The notes under the pieces were generated by a model. It did no database searches and had not been told where the DNA came from. It saw only the letters and a program-made list of their open reading frames with translations. Shown here one piece after another: positions 15,803 through 25,490 of a stretch of DNA of 62,763 bases (positions are counted from its first letter, which is position 1; every line of letters starts with the position of its first letter). The stretch lies in assembly GCA_903884065.1 (NCBI GenBank), contig CAISDL010000090.1, positions 1-62,763 of the forward strand, written 5' to 3'. Source of the DNA: an uncultured Actinomycetes bacterium (lineage in GTDB: Bacteria > Actinomycetota > Actinomycetes > Mycobacteriales > Mycobacteriaceae). Position numbers and translations under genes: made by a program.

Positions 15803-17662
15803 TCAGGACGGCCGGGCGTACCGATCGCCGAACCACGTGAAGCTGTTGACGTATTTACCCATGTCCATGGCAACTTCCAGGTTGGCCCCCGACGGATGGC
15901 CGGTCCCATAGTCCGGGCTGAACTCGTGATACGGGCCGGAGGCCGTCGCGATCACAGCGTAGTCATGCCTGACCGCCGCCATGACGATGACCCGGAGCCT
16001 GTTGTAGGTACTCGAGGTGTCGCGCGGGAACACGTCGGCGACAACTCCGTAGCCCGGTTCGTAACCGACCGACGCGTTGGGGATCTCGTAGGCGACGGCG
16101 GCGCGCGGATACTGGGCACGCAGAACTTGCTGAGCGACCTGCTCGGGCGTGCGATTCCCCGCCGGCTCCCCGAAGAGGGTCAGCATGCCCGTATCGCCAC
16201 CGACGTACTTCAGTTGGACGCCGTCGATCCCCGGCGGATCCAACGTCACCTCGTACGCGGTGCCTTCACCCGGATAGGCGACGGAGAACGCGCCGTTGTC
16301 CCCGCTGTACCGGGGATTGGATTCGACCGGTTTGCCCGTTACAGGCCCGCCGCAATCAGGCGGGCACGTGTATGCCGCGGGGGCGGGCTTGATGAACGTC
16401 GCCACCCCCACTGAAACAGCCACCGCGGCACCCACACCGGCGATCATCGGTCCCAACACGCGCACAGGCGAGGTCTTCCGCTGGGCAACCATGGCGGAGG
16501 CTGCGTGCGGCCCGTCGTCCGAGGACACCGGCGGCGCCCGACGCTTGGCCCGGGAAGTTCGGGAAGCGGCGCGGGTCGCTATGCCACAGTCGCTGCAGAA
16601 CGCCATGCTGGCGACGACGTGGTCACACTCCGCGCACAGCAAGAGTTGGTCGCCGGTCTCGTCTGTCGACTCGTGCAGCAGGGCGTCCGCGATCACGATT
16701 CTCACCCCCAACACCGCCAACAGTGCGATCAGCAACTGCAGTGCGATGTAGGCAACTAATGGCAGCAGTGCGACATCCACGATCCCCATCGCGACCGAGA
16801 AGCCCACCGCCCCCAGCAGGGCTCCCGGGACGACCACGGCCTTGCGATACCGCCGGGGAGCATCGGCAGTCGGGATGAACCACAACGCAATTCCGACGAC
16901 TCCACCAATGGCCACCGCACCCAACGGCCACGCCACGCCCTCTACCATCGCCTCGGCAAGCAGACTGCCAACCGAGTGGCTCTCAGCGGTCACACCCATC
17001 GCCAACTGTGGAGCCAGCAGCGTGCCGGTGGCGGCGGCATTGACGACCGTCGCGCCCCCTGCGCCGATGGTGAAGCCGTCGAGTGACTCTCTGCTGGATC
17101 GGTCCACGGCGCGCACCAGCATCGCGGGGGCAACCATGGCCAGCCCGTAAGTGATCGGAATCGCCACGCCGCACAGAAGCAGTTGCGCGGCGGTCATCTG
17201 CCCTCCCAGCGCGGCGTTGTAGGCGTCGGCCACGATCGGGCCCGCAATGAGCGCCCAGCCCACTCCCAACCCGAGCGCGACAACCGCAGCCAAGGCGAAA
17301 TACCTGACCCGTCCGCTGCGCCGCACGTCGATCTCACGCAGATAGACACCGAACAGAACGGGCAGCCCGAACACGGAGATAGCGGCGACGGGCACCTGCC
17401 AACGCAGCACGGCGAATCCAGCGGCTGTCGCCAGCACGATGATCAGTCCGATCTGAAAATGCGCGTGCGCGCATCGTGGCAGTTGCGGAAACAGAGAACT
17501 GGCCACCCACGGGCGAAGGACACGCTGCCGTGGTGCGGCCGCGTAAGCGCTGAGGCGTAGCCGACCGTCCCGGCGACCTGGTGACCGTCGCGCGCCACAC
17601 GCCGCGCAGAACTGTCCTTCCAGAACGTCCCTTCCGCACGCCGGGCAAGGGGACGAGGCCAC
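15803..17662 (-). CDS. Double zinc-ribbon multi-pass membrane protein with extracytoplasmic C-terminal domain
   Basis: 619 residues. The N-terminus has a zinc ribbon (CPAC and CAAC). Residues about 60-340 contain roughly nine membrane helices (for example LIIVLATAAGFAVLRW and ALLPLVAYIALQLLIALL). A second ribbon follows near residue 350 (CAEC and CSDC). One more helix is at about 405-425 (VLGPMIAGVGAAVAVSVGVA). After it come PAAYTCPPDCGG and a 170-residue exported domain (AVLRAQYPRAAVAYE, DVFPRDTSSTYNRLRV). The layout suggests a cytoplasmic metal-binding module linked to an outer sensory or scaffold domain. No enzymatic motif was recognised. It abuts the sedolisin gene with no gap, so the two may be co-transcribed. 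Confidence 0.75.
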   Translation of the reverse strand: MASSPCPACGRDVLEGQFCAACGARRSPGRRDGRLRLSAYAAAPRQRVLRPWVASSLFPQLPRCAHAHFQIGLIIVLATAAGFAVLRWQVPVAAISVFGLPVLFGVYLREIDVRRSGRVRYFALAAVVALGLGVGWALIAGPIVADAYNAALGGQMTAAQLLLCGVAIPITYGLAMVAPAMLVRAVDRSSRESLDGFTIGAGGATVVNAAATGTLLAPQLAMGVTAESHSVGSLLAEAMVEGVAWPLGAVAIGGVVGIALWFIPTADAPRRYRKAVVVPGALLGAVGFSVAMGIVDVALLPLVAYIALQLLIALLAVLGVRIVIADALLHESTDETGDQLLLCAECDHVVASMAFCSDCGIATRAASRTSRAKRRAPPVSSDDGPHAASAMVAQRKTSPVRVLGPMIAGVGAAVAVSVGVATFIKPAPAAYTCPPDCGGPVTGKPVESNPRYSGDNGAFSVAYPGEGTAYEVTLDPPGIDGVQLKYVGGDTGMLTLFGEPAGNRTPEQVAQQVLRAQYPRAAVAYEIPNASVGYEPGYGVVADVFPRDTSSTYNRLRVIVMAAVRHDYAVIATASGPYHEFSPDYGTGHPSGANLEVAMDMGKYVNSFTWFGDRYARPS

Positions 17663-19300
17663 CTAGCCTCCGTCGGACAGGTAGTCAGAAGCCGCCAAGT
17701 GGGCTAGCTGAGCGTCGAGCAAATTGCGGGCGAGATTGGCCACGTTGGGGCTCCCCAGTCCGGTAACCAGGTCGTAGCCCTTGACAGGAGTGTCGACTGC
17801 GTTACCGCCGCCCGTGATATCCCGAAATCCGGGCAGCTGCGATCCCTGGGCCATCCGATACAGGAGCGGATTGATATCGCCGATGGTCCGGCCGCCGTTG
17901 TCGACGATGTACTGATTCATCAGAGCCGTCATGCCGGCCCAGATCGGTGCCGCCTGCGAGGTGCCGCCACCGATCCTGAGATCCTGATTGACCACGATCT
18001 GCATACCGGTGAACGGGTCGGCCACCGCGGACACATCGGGGACGGCCCGGCTCTCCGAACCCCGGTTGGCGGGTAGCCCGCGCTGATAATCGGGGCGGGG
18101 GAACAAGCGGGATATGCCACCGCTGGAACCCTGAGACAACGGCGGGTCGATCCAGCCCCACTCCTCCATCCACCGACCTTGCATATCGGTTGACAGCGTC
18201 GTTCCACCGACCGAAGTCATCTCCGGTAAGGATGCGATCGTGTCCACTCCGACGTGATCCGGGCCGGGCGGGGAAGACCAATCCTTGCCGCCCCTGCACT
18301 CCAGCCCCGCGTTGTCGCCGCTTGCATCGAAAACGGTGATTCCTTGCCGATGCGCGTTGACCAGAGCGGCGCGCACGGGGGCGACGTCGGCAGCGGAGAT
18401 CAGAGCCTCACATCCCCACCCGATCGACAGCGTCCACACCGAGCGTGGGTACCGCTGCGCCGCATCGTCGAACATCCGGCCGATCTTCTCGAAGGTTCCA
18501 CCGCCCTCGACCGTCGGACGGGCGTTGACCACTACGAGCCGGGCATCCGGAGCGATGGCGTGCACGACCTCCAGGTCCATGACCGTCTCCGCGTGAGCTG
18601 GGCCGAGCGGGCCGCCGACCACCTCGGGGGTAAAGCGCGGAAGTTGCATGGTGTCGGCGAACATGTCGAGGTCGCTCTGGTTGAACCCGTCGAACCCGAA
18701 GACCACGACGGTTTGGTCCTGACCCTTGTAGCCGGCGTCCGCCAGCGGCTTCGCGTTGTAGGCCGTCAGCAGATCCATCGGGTTCAAGCCGGGCCTCGGC
18801 ACGTCGCGGGGCAGGACCGGGCGCGCCATCCGGTGGGGGAGGTAGCTCAGGATTCGTCCGACGGCGGTGACCTCACCGCGCAACGCGGGCGGCACCGCCG
18901 GCTGCAACGGCGACGCATAGAAAAGCTGTCCCTGCCGGCCCCTGAAGTCACGGACCGGGACGTCGAAGGCCGCTGCGATGTTGTCGGCAGAGCCGGTCAC
19001 GACCGCCCAGTCGTCACCGGGTTTCCACCGCACTGCGAGTCCGTGGGTTCCGGCCCATCCGATGAGTGCCCCGGGGCGCTCGGCTGACGGCAGTGTCACC
19101 GTCAGTTGGGCGTCGCTGGCACGCGAGGGACCCAGGTTCTTCGACGCCGCCAACAGCGACGCGTACGGACCGGAGATGACCTCGCCGCCACGTGCGGTCG
19201 GCAGCATCGCGGGTCCAGCCGCCGCGGTCAGGCCAAACAGCGCTGTGGCGAGGAGGGCGGCCGATCGCCTCGGACGACGACGCGCGGACAGCGCTCTCAT
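17663..19300 (-). CDS. Sedolisin-type (S53) serine-carboxyl peptidase, secreted
   Basis: 545 residues from ATG 19300, chosen because GGAGAGGAG lies directly upstream; the frame is open to 19393. A signal peptide (ALLATALFGLTAAAGPAM) is followed by a pro-domain of about 150 residues. The peptidase domain has the Glu-x3-Asp pair in AETVMDLEVVHAIAP, the oxyanion Asp in ASGDNAG, and the nucleophile in GGGTSQAAPIWAG. The calcium site is FRDITGGGNAV with TGLGSPNV near the end. S53 enzymes are acid-active, calcium-dependent endopeptidases. All key residues are present, so activity is expected. Its substrate is unknown. Confidence 0.92.
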   Translation of the reverse strand: MRALSARRRPRRSAALLATALFGLTAAAGPAMLPTARGGEVISGPYASLLAASKNLGPSRASDAQLTVTLPSAERPGALIGWAGTHGLAVRWKPGDDWAVVTGSADNIAAAFDVPVRDFRGRQGQLFYASPLQPAVPPALRGEVTAVGRILSYLPHRMARPVLPRDVPRPGLNPMDLLTAYNAKPLADAGYKGQDQTVVVFGFDGFNQSDLDMFADTMQLPRFTPEVVGGPLGPAHAETVMDLEVVHAIAPDARLVVVNARPTVEGGGTFEKIGRMFDDAAQRYPRSVWTLSIGWGCEALISAADVAPVRAALVNAHRQGITVFDASGDNAGLECRGGKDWSSPPGPDHVGVDTIASLPEMTSVGGTTLSTDMQGRWMEEWGWIDPPLSQGSSGGISRLFPRPDYQRGLPANRGSESRAVPDVSAVADPFTGMQIVVNQDLRIGGGTSQAAPIWAGMTALMNQYIVDNGGRTIGDINPLLYRMAQGSQLPGFRDITGGGNAVDTPVKGYDLVTGLGSPNVANLARNLLDAQLAHLAASDYLSDGG

Positions 19301-19473
19301 CACACACTCCTCTCCCGCCCGGGAATCTGATTCTCGTACCAATGGTCCCATATCCTTCGGCGGCTCGAGCAAGCCTCTTGCCTGCGCAAACACCCCCTGA
19401 AAGAGCCTTCTGTGTCAGAGTCCAACCATCGACGTCCGCCGACGACGAGACTCCCGAAACCGCGGAGGTGCGG

Positions 19474-20718
19474 ATGCCAGCGCCCAATCGACCCGGTCCG
19501 AGCCGCCGACAATTTCTCCAACACGCGGCTCTCCTCGCCGCGGGAACTCCGGCCCTCGCCGTTGTTCTGGATGGCTGTTCCGATGCCGAGCAATCCGATC
19601 CGGAGCCCAACCTGACGATCGCCGCGCCGGACAAGCCCGTGACCTGGGACATCCCGGTGGACAACACGCCGATCTCTGCAGGCCTTGGCCCGGAGAAGGA
19701 CGCAACACTGCACGTGTACAGCTACAGCGACTACATCGCGCCCGAGGCCCTCCGAACCTTCGAGACGACGTACGGCGCCAAGGTCAAGGTCTCGACGTTC
19801 AACAACACCGACGAGGCGCTGGCCAAGATCCAGCGCGGCGACGTCGACTACGACATCTACACCCCGAGCTACGACCAGATAGGCCGACTCGCAGTCGGCG
19901 GACTGCTCCGCCCGCTCAGCCACAGCTACCTGCCGAACATCAAGAATCTGTGGCCGGTCTTCAGCAACCCCTGGTACGACCGGGAATGGCGCTACAGCGT
20001 GCCCTACACGGTCTACACCACCGGCATCGGCTGGCGAACCGACCAGGTTCGGGCTGACATCGCCGCGCTGGAGAATCCCTATGCGGCACTGTGGGATCCG
20101 GCATACAAGAACAAAACAGCCGTCATCGACGACTGGCACACCGCCATGGCCATGGTGCTGCTGAAGATAGGAATCACCGACGTCAACACCTCATCGGCCG
20201 AGGATCTGCAGAAGGTCGAGGCCGCGCTGAGCGAGCTGCGGACCAGCACCGCGCCGACGGTCTCCGTCACGATGTTCGGCGACCTGCCCGCCGGGCTGAT
20301 CAGCGTGGCCCAGATGTGGTCGGGCGACATCATCAACGCGAAGAATTTCCTCCCGGAGGGAGTCAGCCCCGACATCCTGCGCTACTGGTTTCCCGCCGAC
20401 GGCAAGGGACTGGTCGAAAACGACCTGCTGGTGAACCTGCGGGGCGGAAAGAACCCCGTCCTGGCCCACCTGTTCATCAATCACATGCTCGAACCGAAGA
20501 TCGCCAAGCTGAACTTCGCCGCGATCGCCTATCAGCCGCCGCAGGTCTCCCTCGACCCGGATTCCCTGGTGGCCGACGGCTTCATCCCGGCCAACCTCAC
20601 GCCCGCGATCGTGCGTCCCGAGTACTTCGATGTCGGCTATCGGGTACTCGAACTGGATCCGGCCAATGATGCAGCGTGGCACAGCATTTGGCGGGCCTTC
20701 AAGACCCAGAGATCGTGA
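19474..20718 (+). CDS. Polyamine-type (PotD-like) extracellular solute-binding protein, Tat lipoprotein
   Basis: 414 residues from ATG 19474 (GTG 19468 is possible; CGGAGG precedes it). The N-terminus has a twin-arginine motif, PSRRQFLQHAALLAAG, ending in VVLDGC, a Cys acceptable as a lipoprotein site though with Asp at -2. The mature part matches spermidine/putrescine binding proteins: LHVYSYSDYIAPEALRTFE, FNNTDEALAKIQRGDVDYDI, VPYTVYTTGIGWRTDQV. No permease or ATPase genes of an ABC importer are adjacent, so its transporter must be encoded elsewhere or it acts as an orphan binder. Confidence 0.86.
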   Translation: MPAPNRPGPSRRQFLQHAALLAAGTPALAVVLDGCSDAEQSDPEPNLTIAAPDKPVTWDIPVDNTPISAGLGPEKDATLHVYSYSDYIAPEALRTFETTYGAKVKVSTFNNTDEALAKIQRGDVDYDIYTPSYDQIGRLAVGGLLRPLSHSYLPNIKNLWPVFSNPWYDREWRYSVPYTVYTTGIGWRTDQVRADIAALENPYAALWDPAYKNKTAVIDDWHTAMAMVLLKIGITDVNTSSAEDLQKVEAALSELRTSTAPTVSVTMFGDLPAGLISVAQMWSGDIINAKNFLPEGVSPDILRYWFPADGKGLVENDLLVNLRGGKNPVLAHLFINHMLEPKIAKLNFAAIAYQPPQVSLDPDSLVADGFIPANLTPAIVRPEYFDVGYRVLELDPANDAAWHSIWRAFKTQRS

Positions 20719-20760
20719 TGCTGTCGACAGGACGTTGACTGCCGCGAGTCGATCGTTCTT

Positions 20761-21816
20761 CTAGCGGCCCATTCCCGGCATGCTCATCGGTTGGCCAAGG
20801 GTGGGGAAGAAGTTGTTTGACACATTCGCAGGATCGATCGCTCCCCGGAAGCAACCCACTGAGTAGGGGTACTCACTGTTGAGCACGTAGTGGTAGATGT
20901 TTTGGATCTTGCCGTTCCATAACACCGGGGACGTCATCCCATGGCATTCATCCAGTTGGGCGTTGGTGATCTCCTTGCCGTCCGCGCCCCGCGGTCCGTA
21001 GATGCCAAATCCGTCCAACGCGTAGCCGAGTAGCGGCGACTGGCCGATGAGCCCCTGGTTGGGCAAACACTTCCAGGAATAAGCGTGGAGATGATATTGC
21101 TGGCTGTAAGGATGTCCAAAGCACTGGTCCAAAGGCAGAATTGAAATCGGGTTATACCAAGCCGTAGCTGACGCATTCGCTATTTCTGCATGCCACACCG
21201 TTCCGGTGAGCGTGATACCGGTGATCAAATACTGGATCGGCTGTGGCGTAGGAAGGTACTTGGGGGCCAAGGGAACTTTGACTTCAAGATTGTACGGAGA
21301 AATGCCGATTGCGGCGGCGCTTGAATAGGGTTGTCCAAACCCGGGCGAACCCGGTTGGGTGTTAACGCCGCCCGGAGCCGCAGCGTAGTAGGGGTAGGCG
21401 GCGGTGCCGGGTTGAGGTCCGAATTTTCCCATCGGTGTGGACGGCAGACCGTTGCCTTTGAAATAGCGATAAGTTTTATCCGCAGTCACCGAGAAAATGC
21501 TCCCGCGAGGATCGATGTCCTTGGCCGACACGGTTCCAGCCACGGTGGGTAGTTTCGGGATGACGATCGTATTGTTCGCCGGATTCACCCATGTCGCCGT
21601 ACTGGTCTGTAACGTCGTATTCGTAGGGATCCCGATGGAGAAGAGTGCGCCTCCTACATAAATCCCGCCCTTCTGAGGGACGAAAATACTCAAATTAGGG
21701 GCGGAATTACCCATTGTATTGGGCACCACCGCGGAGGCCGGCGATGCCACCGATGTGGCGCCGGCCAATATGCCGGCGACTAGTGCTGCGGTTGCGCTCT
21801 TCCTGCGAAACAACAT
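20761..21816 (-). CDS. YHYH-domain secreted protein
   Basis: 351 residues. A signal peptide (residues 1-29, AALVAGILAGATSVASPASA) precedes a YHYH domain. It is recognised by YHLHAYSWKC, LGYALDGFGIYG, LDECHGMT, and IYHYVLNSEYPYSVGCFRG. The many His/Cys/Asp suggest metal binding, but no reaction is established for the family. GGAAGGAA precedes ATG 21816. The gene is noticeably less GC-rich than its neighbours and uses A/T-ending codons more often, a sign of horizontal acquisition. Confidence 0.83.
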   Translation of the reverse strand: MLFRRKSATAALVAGILAGATSVASPASAVVPNTMGNSAPNLSIFVPQKGGIYVGGALFSIGIPTNTTLQTSTATWVNPANNTIVIPKLPTVAGTVSAKDIDPRGSIFSVTADKTYRYFKGNGLPSTPMGKFGPQPGTAAYPYYAAAPGGVNTQPGSPGFGQPYSSAAAIGISPYNLEVKVPLAPKYLPTPQPIQYLITGITLTGTVWHAEIANASATAWYNPISILPLDQCFGHPYSQQYHLHAYSWKCLPNQGLIGQSPLLGYALDGFGIYGPRGADGKEITNAQLDECHGMTSPVLWNGKIQNIYHYVLNSEYPYSVGCFRGAIDPANVSNNFFPTLGQPMSMPGMGR

Positions 21817-21873
21817 GATATTCCTTCCGGTCGGCCGTCTTTCACGTGGTTGTCATCCGCCTGGGGTGTGCCA

Positions 21874-24800
21874 TTACCCGCTGATCACCGACACCGTCCC
21901 GGCAGAGAAGTTCGAGATGTAGACGGAACCGGCGTTGGCGCCGGTGGTACCGACCGTCACCGCGTAGGCGAAAGCGCCCAGGTCGACGGTGTTGACGACC
22001 ACCCCGGCGGGGTTGATCACCGACACCGTGCCGGTATCGCCGTTGGCGACGTAGACATAGCCCGCGGTGGCCCCGGTTGAACTGACCGCCACCCCTTGCG
22101 GATTGGGGCCGACCTCGATGGTGTCGACGACTTTGCCGGCGGGGTTGATCACCGACACCGTGCCTGCCCCGTTGTTGGCGACGTAGACATAACCGGCGGT
22201 GGCTCCGGTCGAACTGACCGCCACCCCTTGCGGATTGGTGCCGACGTCGATGGTTTTGATGACCGTCCCGGCCGCGTTGATCACCGACACCGTGTTGCTG
22301 TTGTAGTTGGTGACGTAGACGTTGCCGGCGTTGGCGCCGGCTTGGCTGACCGCCACCCCGCTCGGGTTTTGGCCGACGGTAATCGTCTGGACGACGTTGC
22401 CGGTCGTGTTGATCACCGACACCGTGCCGGCATCGTCATTGGCGACGTAGACATAGCCTGCCGTGGAGCCGGTGGGGCTGACCGCCACCGCGCTGGGGCC
22501 GACGCCGACCGTGATCGTGTTGATCAGGCCACCGGCGGGGTTCAACCACGACACGGTGTTGTCACCGCTGTTGGCGACATAGATGTTGCCGGCGGTGGTG
22601 CCGGTGGGGCTGACCGCCACCCCGTTGGGGTTGTTGCCGACCGTGATGGTGTTGACCACGGTGCCGGCGGGGGTGATGTAGGGCAACGTCCCGTCGAAGT
22701 TGGTGACGTAGATGTCGCCGGCATTGCCGGCGCCGGCGCGGGCCGCACCCACTCCGCCGAGGTAGCCGCCGATCGCGACGGTGGAGACGGTGAAGGTGGA
22801 ACCCGCCTGGCCGTTGGCGCCGGCCTTGCCGCCGATGACGCCGTGCGCACCCCCGGCCCCGCCCGCCCCGACCAACCGCGTGACGACCGAAGCGCCGGTT
22901 CCTGCCGCCCCGGCATTGCCGCCACCGCCGCCGTCACCGCCGCTGCCGAAAAGGAACCCGCCCTTCCCGCCGACCCCGCCGACCCCGGCGGCGCTCACCG
23001 ACGTGCTGGCAGGGTCGTCGGTGTAGACGCTGCTGCTGCCGCCATAGCCACCGGCCCCGCCGGTGGCCAGGGAGCCGCCGACGCCACCCTGACCGCCCGC
23101 CCCGGCGGTGGCGTTTCCGCCATTGCCCCCGGCGGCGGAGCCGGTGTTGGCGTTGCCGCCGAAACCGCCTGCGCCGCCGTTGGCCAGGTATGTGGCCGCA
23201 CCGCCCTGCCCACCGGTGCCGCCGGTGGCCGCACCGGTGCCATAGGCCTTCGCGGCGCCGCCCGTCCCGCCGCCACCTCCGCGGCCACCGAAGAGACTGG
23301 CCCGGCCGCCGCCACCGCCGATGCCGGCGACCGCGTTGGCGGCCTGGTAGGCCGCGGAACCGCCGCCGGCCCCGCCGACGCCGCCCTTGCCGGCGAACCC
23401 GGCAAGCCCACCGCCGCCACCGTTACCGCCGGTGGCGGTGGCGGTGTCGCTGATCAGGGTCTGCGCGAAGCCGCCATCGCCGCCGGCGCCGCCCGGACCA
23501 AAGATCGCGCCCCGACCGCCCTTGCCACCATTGCCACCGGTCGCCGACTGGTTGGCGGTCGCGGTGCCGCCGGCGCCGCCAGCGCCGCCGGCCCCACCGA
23601 TGAACAGGGCACCGATGATGCCGCTGCCGCCGCCCTCACCGCCGTTGCCGGCGATCGCGACGCCGTCGCCCAGGTTGATCGCACCGTTCCCCCCGAACGG
23701 TAGGTTCGCGGCCCCGCCGGCCCCGCCCAGGCCGGCCAACAACACCGAACCGCCCCGGCCGCCCGAACCGCCGGTGGCGGTACCCGAGCCTGGTCCGCCC
23801 TCGCCCGCGTTGCCGATGTTGGCGGACGCCCCGGCGCCGCCGTTGCCGCCCTTACCGCCGGCTCCGACGGTGCTGGCACCACCGGCGCCGCCGTTACCGG
23901 CGGTCGCGGCGCCGAAGGTGCTGAACACCGAACCCGCCCATGCCTCACCACCGGCCCCGCCGCTGCCGGCCAGCAGACCGCCCCGGCCGCCGGTGCCGCC
24001 ATTGCCGCCGGTCGCGCTGCCGAGGGCCCCGTCAGCATCGACGCCGTCCCAGTTCTGCGTGGCGCCGCCGCCATCGCCGCCGCCGCCGCCGTTGCCGAAC
24101 AGGCCGGTCCAGCCCGCGTTACCGCCGTTACCGCCCACGACATTGCCGTTCGTGGCGAACGAGACATACCCGCCCAGACCACCGCTGCCGCTATTGCCCA
24201 GGATCAGGCCGCCATGACCGCCGTCGCCGCCGTTACCGCCGGTCGCACCGGCGCGGGTCTTGCTGCCGTTGTCCGCGCCGCCGTACCCGCCGTCGCCGCC
24301 GTCGCCGAGCAGCAACCCGCCGTTACCACCGAGGCCACCGTTGGTCGCCGGGGACAGCAAAGCCCCGGTCGTGCTGTCGTAAGCGGCGTCCGTACCGTTG
24401 CCGCCGGACCCGCCGGGACCGATCAGCATGGCGTTGCCGCCGCGGCCGGCGAGACAGGCGACAGCGATGCACCCGGCGGCGCCACCGGCCCCGTTGCCGG
24501 GGGTGTATGTCGTGCCGAAGAACAATCCGGCGTTGCCGCCGTTGCCGCCGTTGTAACCATTGCCGCCAGAACCGAGTAGCAGACCACCCCTGCCGCCATT
24601 GCAGACCACAGGCCCGCTGCACTGGGTGTCGGTGGAGCTGAAGCTGTAACCGTTGCCGACCAACAACCCCGCATTCGGTCGTTCGGCCGTGCCATTGGAG
24701 ACGAAGATCGAGTAGACACCTTTCAGCACCTGCCCCGGCTCCCAGGCCTGCACAGCCGCGGCCGACGCGGTGGGCACACCCACCGCGGCCACGTGCGGCG

Positions 24801-25329
24801 GCGGACCAGCTAAAGCTACTGGAGCACTAACCTTTTCGGTTGAAGCCGGTTTGACCGCGGCGGCCCCTACCGGCGCACTGGTGATGCCGGTCGCGGCTAC
24901 AGGCCTTGCCGGCGCAGCGGGCACCACCGGCGCCAGCTCACCGGCGGTGTCTTTGCGGGACGATCGGCGCGCGACAACCGTTGGCAAACCAGCTGTTTCA
25001 GTTGACCTCGCGCCCGGGGTTGACTTCGGCGCCTTCGCCGTGGACGTCGCCGCGGCCGCAGGGTGCGGCGCTGTTGAGCGTCCCGGTCCTTTCGTCGTGC
25101 GTGGGCCGTCGACATGAGTGTCGGTGTGGGTGTCCGCGGCAGCGATGCCCGACCCGCCGGTCAGCGCCGCACCAGCCAGCGCCGCTCCCACCCCAAGGCC
25201 GACGGCGCCGACCCCGAGCCACGAATACGGCGCAGTCCGACGGGACTTGCCCCTGCCCCGACGCGGGGTTCGGATCGGACTTGACGTTGTTATCGGGCAA
25301 TCCGGCGTGGCGTTGCGGTGTCGATCCAT
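21874..25329 (-). CDS. PGRS-like Gly/Asn-rich protein with C-terminal YVTN beta-propeller
   Basis: 1151 residues from ATG 25329; the frame continues to 25482 but that part does not look like protein. Residues about 30-60 (APYSWLGVGAVGLGVGAALA) are a membrane or signal segment ending near IAAADTH. Then comes a Pro/Ala/Thr linker. Residues about 180-860 are PGRS-type GGxGG/NGGxGG repeats opened by NAGLLVGNGYSFSS. The C-terminal 300 residues are six full repeats of about 43 residues plus a half repeat, each with YVxN...GTVSVINPAG...VAVS, which fold as a beta-propeller in known YVTN proteins. There is no PE domain. It is likely a surface protein; the propeller may bind a ligand or partner. Confidence 0.8.
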   Translation of the reverse strand: MDRHRNATPDCPITTSSPIRTPRRGRGKSRRTAPYSWLGVGAVGLGVGAALAGAALTGGSGIAAADTHTDTHVDGPRTTKGPGRSTAPHPAAAATSTAKAPKSTPGARSTETAGLPTVVARRSSRKDTAGELAPVVPAAPARPVAATGITSAPVGAAAVKPASTEKVSAPVALAGPPPHVAAVGVPTASAAAVQAWEPGQVLKGVYSIFVSNGTAERPNAGLLVGNGYSFSSTDTQCSGPVVCNGGRGGLLLGSGGNGYNGGNGGNAGLFFGTTYTPGNGAGGAAGCIAVACLAGRGGNAMLIGPGGSGGNGTDAAYDSTTGALLSPATNGGLGGNGGLLLGDGGDGGYGGADNGSKTRAGATGGNGGDGGHGGLILGNSGSGGLGGYVSFATNGNVVGGNGGNAGWTGLFGNGGGGGDGGGATQNWDGVDADGALGSATGGNGGTGGRGGLLAGSGGAGGEAWAGSVFSTFGAATAGNGGAGGASTVGAGGKGGNGGAGASANIGNAGEGGPGSGTATGGSGGRGGSVLLAGLGGAGGAANLPFGGNGAINLGDGVAIAGNGGEGGGSGIIGALFIGGAGGAGGAGGTATANQSATGGNGGKGGRGAIFGPGGAGGDGGFAQTLISDTATATGGNGGGGGLAGFAGKGGVGGAGGGSAAYQAANAVAGIGGGGGRASLFGGRGGGGGTGGAAKAYGTGAATGGTGGQGGAATYLANGGAGGFGGNANTGSAAGGNGGNATAGAGGQGGVGGSLATGGAGGYGGSSSVYTDDPASTSVSAAGVGGVGGKGGFLFGSGGDGGGGGNAGAAGTGASVVTRLVGAGGAGGAHGVIGGKAGANGQAGSTFTVSTVAIGGYLGGVGAARAGAGNAGDIYVTNFDGTLPYITPAGTVVNTITVGNNPNGVAVSPTGTTAGNIYVANSGDNTVSWLNPAGGLINTITVGVGPSAVAVSPTGSTAGYVYVANDDAGTVSVINTTGNVVQTITVGQNPSGVAVSQAGANAGNVYVTNYNSNTVSVINAAGTVIKTIDVGTNPQGVAVSSTGATAGYVYVANNGAGTVSVINPAGKVVDTIEVGPNPQGVAVSSTGATAGYVYVANGDTGTVSVINPAGVVVNTVDLGAFAYAVTVGTTGANAGSVYISNFSAGTVSVISG
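21890..22745 (-). repeat. Tandem ~130-bp YVTN repeats
   Basis: Inside the PGRS-like gene the DNA repeats with a period of about 129-132 bases, six full units plus a half. Each unit encodes a YVxN strand, a TVSVI strand, a V-x-TI-x-VG strand and a GVAVS strand. The last half-unit could close the propeller with the first, the usual 'velcro' arrangement. Confidence 0.75.
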
Positions 25330-25490
25330 CGGTGCGGCCTCCCGGCGAAGACATAGTCCAACCCTTGTGCTCGCAAGGGTAGGAATTTCTAGGACCGGGA
25401 CCGTCTTTCCTGCACGTTGCGGCGAGCCAGCGTAAACCCCTGTTGGGATTTGTACTGCGAGCACAAAAAGTGTGATCGGCACCCAGGGGT

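Noticed and set aside
22096..24217. Large plus-strand frames opposite the PGRS-like gene
   Set aside because: They are shadows of Gly-codon repeats (GGC/GCC), giving Pro/Ala- or Arg-rich text with no family-like sequence.
22750..24640. GGxGG-coding repeats considered as a CRISPR array
   Set aside because: Units are imperfect, contiguous and in one reading frame without spacers; they encode PGRS repeats.
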